A stretch of 6,328 bases of DNA, from assembly GCA_964431735.1 (NCBI GenBank), contig CAYSLJ010000257.1:1-6328 (forward strand), in the 5' to 3' direction. Shown piece by piece: positions 1 to 4,037 of this stretch (the stretch's first letter is position 1; the number at the start of each line of letters is the position of its first letter). The position numbers were made by a program, and so were the translations under genes. Under the pieces are notes generated by a model that saw only the letters and a program-made list of their open reading frames with translations, was not told where the DNA came from and searched no databases. The DNA comes from CALARM01 sp964431735 (lineage in GTDB: Bacteria; Vulcanimicrobiota; SpSt-956; JAKJGF01).

Positions 1-66
1 TATAGATTTTTCGGAAGAGCCTCACACACCGGAAGGTATTTGATGACTTTTCGGGTAGGGTCTTAA
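1..66 (+). CDS. possible 3' end of an upstream gene (partial)
   Basis: Frame 1 is open from the first base to a TAA at 64-66, giving 21 residues that end in GRYLMTFRVGS. The codons (AGA, AGG, GGA) resemble those of neighbouring genes. The alternating hydrophobic/polar ending could be a final beta strand, but 21 codons can be open by chance. The stop lies 16 bases before a good -35 box, which fits a gene boundary. It does not look like the end of NfeD, the usual flotillin partner. Function unknown; low confidence. Confidence 0.3.
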   Translation, partial: YRFFGRASHTGRYLMTFRVGS

Positions 67-81
67 TGCGTGATATGTGAC

Positions 82-109
82 TTGACCTGAGACATTTAAT
101 ATATATAAA
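82..109 (+). promoter_or_regulatory. candidate sigma-70 promoter P1 upstream of floA
   Basis: TTGACC at 82-87 is followed after 16 bases by TATAAA at 104-109. Both boxes are close to consensus. Transcription would start near 116 and leave a leader of about 95 bases before the first flotillin gene. The region is AT-rich, so chance matches are possible. Confidence 0.45.
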
Positions 110-172
110 ATTACCTGTCATTTTTAAACACAATCTACACATTACGATTTTTATATAAATATTTGACTTTTA

Positions 173-181
173 TGTTATAAT
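173..181 (+). promoter_or_regulatory. candidate extended -10 promoter P2 of the flotillin operon
   Basis: TGTTATAAT at 173-181 is a perfect extended -10 element (TG, one base, TATAAT). A TTGACT at 163-168 is only 7 bases away and cannot serve as its -35, and there is no good -35 at 17 bases, as is common for extended -10 promoters. Transcription would begin near 188, giving a leader of about 24 bases that holds the ribosome site AAAGGAGGT (197-205). The 10-base string ATGTTATAAT recurs as the -10 region of the minus-strand sensor gene. Confidence 0.55.
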
Positions 182-211
182 ATTAGTAAATATTTTAAAG
201 GAGGTACTTGT

Positions 212-1207
212 ATGGATCCATGGTCTAATATGTGTGGCATATTTTTTGCCATAGTTTTTCTGGGAGCCATAGGTCTGGCTGTATTTTTAAATTTTGTGCC
301 TGTTCATCTTTATATCACGGCATGGGCTGCAGGAGTGGATGTCGGTCTGGGTCATCTTGTAGGTATGAGGTTTCGAAATGTTCCCCCTGATAAAATAATA
401 TTTCCTCTTATTATGGCATCTCAGGCAGGCATATATATGCCTATAAGGGAACTGGAAGATCATTTTCTCGCAGGAGGAAGGGTAACCAATGTCGTAAATG
501 CCGTAATTGCAGCTAATAAAGCAGGCATACCCCTGACGCTTGATAAGGCAAGAACAATCGATCTTGCAGGAAGAGATGTGCTGGAAGCTGTAAAAATGAG
601 TGTAAATCCGAAAGTAATAAAGACACCTTTTATAGAAGCAGTAGCACAGGACGGAATACAACTTAAAGCAACATGTCGTATTACTGTAAGAGCCAATATA
701 GAGAAACTCGTAGGTGGTGCCGGTGAAGAAACAGTACTTGCAAGAGTGGGAGAAGGTATTGTAACTGCTATAGGTTCTTCCCACAGTCACAAAGAAGTAC
801 TGGCAAATCCTGAAATAATATCCGAGGCAGTACAATCGAAAGGACTTGATGCAGGTACTGCTTTTGAGATATTATCAATAGATATTGCAGATGTAGATGT
901 AGGAAGGAATATAGGTGCACAGCTTTCACTTGACAGAGCGAATGCAGACAAACAGATAGCACAGGCCAAGGCAGAGCAGAGAAGAGCTATGGCTGTGGCA
1001 AAAAGCCAGGAAATGAAAGCTCTTGTTGTTCAGGCCAGGGCAAAACAGGTCGAATCGGAAACAGAAGTACCTAAAGCTCTTGCAGATGCACTGAATACCG
1101 GAAGATTTTCCGTTATGGACTATTATGAAATGCAAAATATAATAGCAGATACTAAAATGAGAGAAACCATTGCTGGAATGAGCCAGGGAAAACAGTCAAC
1201 TGTATAG
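212..1207 (+). CDS. floA: FloA-type bacterial flotillin, first paralogue
   Basis: This is a flotillin-like scaffold protein of the cytoplasmic membrane. Family knowledge: FloA oligomerises into focal assemblies that organise membrane microdomains, lipid order and envelope enzymes. The 331 residues match the usual FloA length. Residues 8-29 form the single N-terminal membrane segment, 30-52 a second hydrophobic re-entrant-like stretch, and about 53-235 the SPFH/PHB core. The core carries the highly conserved blocks around 116-142 (IDLAGRDVLEAV, MSVNPKVI) and 157-189 (ITVRANIEKLVGGAGEE, ARVGEGIV). Residues 240-287 are an Ala/Glu/Lys/Gln-rich coiled coil. The tail keeps the family signature MDYYEMQN, ADTKMR (302-317). 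The start is fixed by AAAGGAGGT six bases upstream. It is the first gene of a unit with a second flotillin 19 bases downstream. No NfeD partner is seen beside it. Assignment to the family is firm; the specific role in this organism is inferred. Confidence 0.96.
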   Translation: MDPWSNMCGIFFAIVFLGAIGLAVFLNFVPVHLYITAWAAGVDVGLGHLVGMRFRNVPPDKIIFPLIMASQAGIYMPIRELEDHFLAGGRVTNVVNAVIAANKAGIPLTLDKARTIDLAGRDVLEAVKMSVNPKVIKTPFIEAVAQDGIQLKATCRITVRANIEKLVGGAGEETVLARVGEGIVTAIGSSHSHKEVLANPEIISEAVQSKGLDAGTAFEILSIDIADVDVGRNIGAQLSLDRANADKQIAQAKAEQRRAMAVAKSQEMKALVVQARAKQVESETEVPKALADALNTGRFSVMDYYEMQNIIADTKMRETIAGMSQGKQSTV

Positions 1208-1226
1208 AGAAAGGAGATACGATAAT

Positions 1227-2189
1227 ATGGGTATATTTATGGCCGTAATGCTGTTTATACTGTTTATGATAGGTGTAATTATATTATATTTTGTCCCCAT
1301 ACCTACATGGATAAAAGCCGTTTCTGCAGGTGTACATGTGAGCCTGGGTGATTTCATTGGAATGAGGCTCAGGAATGTTTCACCTGATAAAATAATAGAT
1401 CAATTCATCATGTTACAGCGTGCAGGTATTCATATAAAAAGGCAGGAACTTGAAGCGCATTATCTGGCAGGCGGTAACATAGCTGCCGTATCTCTGGCTC
1501 TTATAGAAGCCCATAAGGCAGGTATACCTCTTAATTTTGCCCAGGCAGCTGCTATTGATCTGGCAGGAAGAAATGTGCTGGAAGCAGTGAGCATGAGCAT
1601 AAATCCGAAGGTTATAAAAACACCTCTTATAGAAGCAGTCGCAAAAGACGGCATACAGATGAGAGCTACAGCAAGGATTACTGTAAGGGCAAATATTGAA
1701 AAACTTATAGGCGGAGCAGGTGAAGAAACAGTAATAGCAAGAGTTGGAGAAGGTGTTGTAACTACAATAGGATCTGCAGAAAGTCATAAAAAGGTTCTGG
1801 AAAATCCCAATATGATTACTCAGAATGTACTCAGACGTGGTCTTGACAGAGGGACTGCTTTTGAAATACTTTCCATAGATATAGCAGATGTGGATATAGG
1901 GAGAAATATAGGTGCTCAGATACAGATAGAACAGGCCAATGCAGATAAACTTATAGCACAGGCCCAGGCAGAAACAAGAAGAGCCGATGCCATAGCAACA
2001 GAAGAAGAAATGAAGGCCCGTGTGGAAGAAATGAGGGCAAAGGTTATAGAGGCAGAATGTCTGGTACCTTTAGGACTTGCCAATGCACTCAGAGAGGGAA
2101 GACTTGGCCTTGGTAACAGTAAACCGACATCACACCTGCCCGGTAAATCTTCTACCGGACAGCTGACAACTTCTTATAGACCGGAATAG
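1227..2189 (+). CDS. floA: FloA-type flotillin, second paralogue with altered tail
   Basis: This second complete flotillin-like protein has 320 residues and is about two-thirds identical by eye to the gene before it, so the pair is an old tandem duplication. Residues 1-23 form the membrane anchor, about 24-45 a second hydrophobic stretch, and 46-230 the SPFH core with IDLAGRNVLEAV (110-121), MSINPKVI (123-130), ITVRANIEKLIGGAGEE (151-167) and EILSIDIADVDIGRNIGAQ (213-231). Residues 232-278 are the Ala/Glu-rich coiled coil. The protein departs from FloA after GRLGLGN (291-297): the usual MDYxxxxN/ADTxMR end is missing and is replaced by about 23 polar residues, SKPTSHLPGKSS onward. AAAGGAG at 1210-1216, ten bases upstream, supports the ATG. 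It is probably co-transcribed with its neighbours and could form hetero-oligomers with the first flotillin or recruit different partners through its new tail. Confidence 0.94.
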   Translation: MGIFMAVMLFILFMIGVIILYFVPIPTWIKAVSAGVHVSLGDFIGMRLRNVSPDKIIDQFIMLQRAGIHIKRQELEAHYLAGGNIAAVSLALIEAHKAGIPLNFAQAAAIDLAGRNVLEAVSMSINPKVIKTPLIEAVAKDGIQMRATARITVRANIEKLIGGAGEETVIARVGEGVVTTIGSAESHKKVLENPNMITQNVLRRGLDRGTAFEILSIDIADVDIGRNIGAQIQIEQANADKLIAQAQAETRRADAIATEEEMKARVEEMRAKVIEAECLVPLGLANALREGRLGLGNSKPTSHLPGKSSTGQLTTSYRPE

Positions 2190-2195
2190 AGAGGG
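2188..2195 (+). promoter_or_regulatory. ribosome binding site for the GTG-started zinc-ribbon gene
   Basis: AGAGAGGG overlaps the stop codon of the second flotillin (2187-2189) and lies 7 bases before GTG at 2203. No in-frame ATG lies close enough to keep the first CxxC pair, so this site decides the GTG start. The overlap implies translation closely following the upstream gene. Confidence 0.7.
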
Positions 2196-2202
2196 TTTTA
2201 CA

Positions 2203-2948
2203 GTGGTTAAATGTACGAAATGTTACGCCATTAATAAACCGGAAGCAAAATTCTGCGGTTCCTGCGGTCAAACCCTTGTACCGTCAGGCCAGAGTTCAGC
2301 TTCCAGACCTGTTTACGCCCCTCCGGTAAGACCTGTTTACAATCCTCCTGTGAGAGATAATAAACCTTCTTACAATCTTCCTGTTAAAGTCGGTCATCCT
2401 TCAATGCCTTCCAGAGTGACAATGACTCCTTCAATGCCTTCCAGAGTGACANNNNNNNNNNNNNNNNNNNNNNNNNNNNNNNNNNNNNNNNNNNNNNNNN
2501 NNNNNNNNNNNNNNNNNNNNNNNNNNNNNNNNNNNNNNNNNNNNNNNNNNNTCCTTCAATGCCTTCCAGAGTGACAATGACTCCTTCAATGCCTTCCAGA
2601 GTGACATTACCTGCCCCTTCTATAGAACCTAAAAAGTGGTCAACAGACGAAGAAGAGGAAGAATTTGCATTGACTGCTATAGATGAACCGGCATTCCCGG
2701 CAGATAAAGATGACAGTGATGCCTTTGATGCCTTTGAAGAAGATAACAGTGATGCCTATCATCTTACGGAAGATTTTAAAAAAGAAGGTTTATCTTCCGA
2801 AGTGAGAGATGAAAGACAGGTCATAGATACAAGAGGTTCTGACATAAATGTATTGAGCAGATTTTTTTCAGGTGAGAGAAATTTAATGGACATGTTTATA
2901 ATACAGGAGATAATGACTCCTCCGAAATTTAAGAGGAGAATATCCTGA
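2203..2948 (+). CDS. zinc-ribbon protein with disordered repeat region (interrupted by assembly gap)
   Basis: I do not recognise a named family for the whole protein. Residues 4-21 form a compact zinc ribbon (CTKC, then CGSC). A Pro-rich stretch follows with degenerate eight-residue repeats (RPVYAPPV, RPVYNPPV, KPSYNLPV; 35-61), then ten-residue repeats PSMPSRVTMT that run into the N spacer. Past the spacer the same repeats continue into an acidic region (DEEEEEF; DSDAFDAFEEDNSDAY) and a basic, hydrophobic end (MDMFIIQEIMTPPKFKRR). The two sides are in different frames only because the spacer is arbitrary: completing the repeat needs 5+30k bases, which restores one frame. With k=0 the product would be 216 residues, plus 10 per extra unit. 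There is no signal peptide or membrane segment, so it is probably cytoplasmic. It starts 13 bases after the second flotillin and ends at the operon terminator, which suggests a flotillin-linked adaptor (inference). An automatic annotation would wrongly split it. Confidence 0.8.
2323..2388 (+). repeat. degenerate octapeptide-coding repeats (xPVYxPPV)
   Basis: Three imperfect 24-base units encode RPVYAPPV, RPVYNPPV and, after a short linker, KPSYNLPV. The first two share AGACCTGTTTAC. They precede the 30-base repeats in the same gene and give a Pro/Tyr-rich disordered spacer after the zinc ribbon. Boundaries are approximate. Confidence 0.55.
2397..2606 (+). repeat. 30-bp in-frame tandem repeat array (collapsed by assembly)
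   Basis: One exact unit lies at 2397-2426 and 25 bases of a second at 2427-2451, where the N run begins. After the spacer there is one exact unit (2552-2581) and 25 bases of a last one (2582-2606) before the sequence diverges to TTACC. Each unit encodes SMPSRVTMTP. All visible copies are identical at the DNA level, which points to recent expansion or homogenisation and explains why assembly failed here. The true copy number cannot be read from this window. Confidence 0.93.
2452..2551. other. assembly gap of exactly 100 N
   Basis: The run is exactly 100 N, a conventional scaffold placeholder rather than a measured size. Repeat phase shows that the true distance must be 5+30k bases (5, 35, 65, 95, 125 and so on), or the flanking contigs may overlap. 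One hundred is therefore not the real length. Confidence 0.97.
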
Positions 2949-3003
2949 AATCTTTATAAAAAATAAGGGGCACCCTCGTGCCCCTTATTTTTTATAAAGA
3001 TTT
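2948..3003. terminator. bidirectional terminator, perfect 26-bp stem
   Basis: Bases 2948-2973 pair perfectly with 2978-3003 around a four-base loop (CCTC). The GC core GGGGCAC/GTGCCCC is flanked by A/T runs on both sides, so either strand ends in a U-rich tract. The stem starts on the last base of the TGA of the plus-strand gene (2946-2948) and ends on the last base of the TAA of the minus-strand gene (3005-3003). It therefore serves both convergent genes. Confidence 0.93.
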
Positions 3004-3821
3004 TATTTTTCTTTGAGCTGTTTCATAGCAACACTTAAACTGATTCTTAACCTGTTTAAGGAGCCTGCCAGATTGGTAATTTCTTTAAAGCTTTCTGTCT
3101 TGATTTCCTGTTCTATATTCTCTCCAAGACTTAATCCGTCAGCCTGTTTTGTAATTACAGTCAGAGGTTTTGTAATAGCAATGGCCAGAAAGATAGACAT
3201 TAAAATACCAAAAATCAAAATAATAAGTCCTATCAGTATGGAGTTATAGAGTAATGAATTCAATTTTTGTTTCAGAAAGCCTAAAGATATATCCGCTCCT
3301 AGAACATATTCAGCTCCCTTTGATGTTTTCATCGGTATAAATATGGAACGAACAGTTGCAAATTCGTCAGTATATTCATCAAAAACAATTTCCTTCGTTT
3401 TAAATGCCTTTTTCAATCCTTCACTTGGTTCTTTATATAAATCAAAATATTTACTGTACGTGTTATTTTTATATTCTGCCTCTGTAGCATTTGAAGATGT
3501 AAAATATATGTCTTTACCATTACTGACCATAGTATAAACATAGAGGAGATTACTCTTTGTTGCAAAATCAGATAGGACGTCAACAATTTTAAGATATTCT
3601 TCTTGAGATATGGAATTTTTATCTTTTACTCTATCATGATATGCTTCTGTGAGAATCAAATTAGTGGCATAAGCTCCTTCTTTCAATGAATTATCTATTC
3701 CGTTTATTACCAGTCTTTTTGTATCTGAATAGTGGTACATTGTATAAAATATAGAGGTTAAAATGAAAAACATGGATGTTGCACATACGAGAGCAAAATT
3801 AATACTGATTTTTTTTAGCAT
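3003..3821 (-). CDS. membrane sensor with Cache-like domain and HAMP, no output domain
   Basis: The 272-residue product has the layout of a transmembrane sensor cut off after its HAMP domain. Residues 6-29 are the first membrane segment. About 30-190 is an extracytoplasmic ligand-binding domain whose segment LLYVYTMVSNGKDIYFTSS (92-110) and later VRSIFIPMK and VLGADISL resemble Cache-type domains of GGDEF or chemotaxis sensors. Residues 193-216 are the second membrane segment and 217-266 a HAMP domain (ITKPL; ADGLSLG; EITNLAGSLNRLRISL). The protein stops six residues later, so no kinase, cyclase or methyl-accepting module follows. The ATG at 3821 is chosen over an upstream TTG at 3851 because AAAGGAG (3840-3834) lies 12 bases before it. 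The gene is AT-richer than its neighbours (about 30% GC in three sampled 60-base lines), so it may have been acquired. It probably signals through a partner encoded elsewhere or is a truncated receptor. Ligand unknown. Confidence 0.85.
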   Translation of the reverse strand: MLKKISINFALVCATSMFFILTSIFYTMYHYSDTKRLVINGIDNSLKEGAYATNLILTEAYHDRVKDKNSISQEEYLKIVDVLSDFATKSNLLYVYTMVSNGKDIYFTSSNATEAEYKNNTYSKYFDLYKEPSEGLKKAFKTKEIVFDEYTDEFATVRSIFIPMKTSKGAEYVLGADISLGFLKQKLNSLLYNSILIGLIILIFGILMSIFLAIAITKPLTVITKQADGLSLGENIEQEIKTESFKEITNLAGSLNRLRISLSVAMKQLKEK

Positions 3822-3833
3822 AAATATTTTTTT

Positions 3834-3840
3834 CTCCTTT
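3834..3840 (-). promoter_or_regulatory. ribosome binding site deciding the sensor start
   Basis: On the minus strand AAAGGAG lies 12 bases before ATG 3821-3819. The spacing is long but no closer site exists. The upstream in-frame TTG (3851-3849) would place this motif inside the coding region and would put charged residues VKEKK ahead of the membrane segment. Confidence 0.65.
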
Positions 3841-3856
3841 ACATAAAGCAAATATA

Positions 3857-3876
3857 TTTCATAAGTTGTTATGAAA
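3857..3876. promoter_or_regulatory. 20-bp palindrome, candidate operator or leader hairpin
   Basis: TTTCATAA and TTATGAAA form a perfect 8-bp inverted repeat around GTTG. It lies in the untranslated leader of the minus-strand sensor, about 17-36 bases after the predicted transcription start, in the divergent region shared with the SLH gene. The AT-rich arms and short spacer suit a dimeric repressor; a weak RNA hairpin is the alternative. Confidence 0.45.
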
Positions 3877-3899
3877 CTGAATACAGGGTAACAGAATTT

Positions 3900-3927
3900 A
3901 TTATAACATGAATATATAAAAAATCAA
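3900..3927 (-). promoter_or_regulatory. promoter of the minus-strand sensor gene
   Basis: On the minus strand TTGATT (3927-3922) is followed after 16 bases by TATAAT (3905-3900), with TG at 3908-3907 making an extended -10. Transcription would start near 3893, leaving a leader of about 70 bases that contains the palindrome at 3857-3876. The plus-strand SLH gene has no equally clear promoter in this region; TATAAA at 3915-3920 and TATATT at 3948-3953 are weak -10 candidates lacking a -35. Confidence 0.6.
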
Positions 3928-3967
3928 TAATATTATTTAGCATGTCTTATATTATCAGAGCCTTTTT

Positions 3968-3974
3968 AAGGAGG
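3968..3974 (+). promoter_or_regulatory. extra Shine-Dalgarno motif in the SLH gene leader
   Basis: AAGGAGG lies 11 bases before ATG 3986, about 60 bases upstream of the site that serves the SLH gene. It could start a 52-codon frame (3986-4144) overlapping the SLH gene, or act as a ribosome standby site. The encoded peptide has no recognisable features, so the motif itself is recorded rather than a gene. Confidence 0.35.
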
Positions 3975-4026
3975 AACTTTCTGGTATGTTGTCGAATAGC
4001 GAAATGTATTCAAATTTTTATGATTC

Positions 4027-4032
4027 AGGAGG
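4027..4032 (+). promoter_or_regulatory. ribosome binding site deciding the SLH gene start
   Basis: AGGAGG lies five bases before ATG 4038. The frame is open further upstream to an ATG at 3942, but that extension would put 32 mixed residues before a typical signal peptide, so 4038 is the start. Confidence 0.88.
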
Positions 4033-4037
4033 AAAAA

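Noticed and set aside
163..181. TTGACT and TATAAT as a -35/-10 pair
   Set aside because: Only 7 bases separate them, far too few for sigma-70; the TATAAT is instead explained as an extended -10 element.
287..835. Long minus-strand open frames opposite both flotillin genes (also 1413-1787)
   Set aside because: They mirror the coding bias of the well-supported flotillins, are Cys/Tyr-rich without domains, and have no ribosome sites. They are shadows.
2397..2606. CRISPR array
   Set aside because: The 30-base units are directly adjacent with no spacers and encode an in-frame peptide repeat.
2559..2948. A separate gene starting at ATG 2559
   Set aside because: That ATG is inside a repeat unit, has no ribosome site, and the frame joins the upstream gene once the gap is sized by repeat phase.
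3822..3851. TTG start for the sensor protein at 3851
   Set aside because: The ribosome site AAAGGAG would then be inside the coding region; the ATG at 3821 fits better.
3942..4037. N-terminal extension of the SLH protein from ATG 3942
   Set aside because: The ATG 4038 has AGGAGG at five bases and begins a textbook signal peptide; the extension would hide it.
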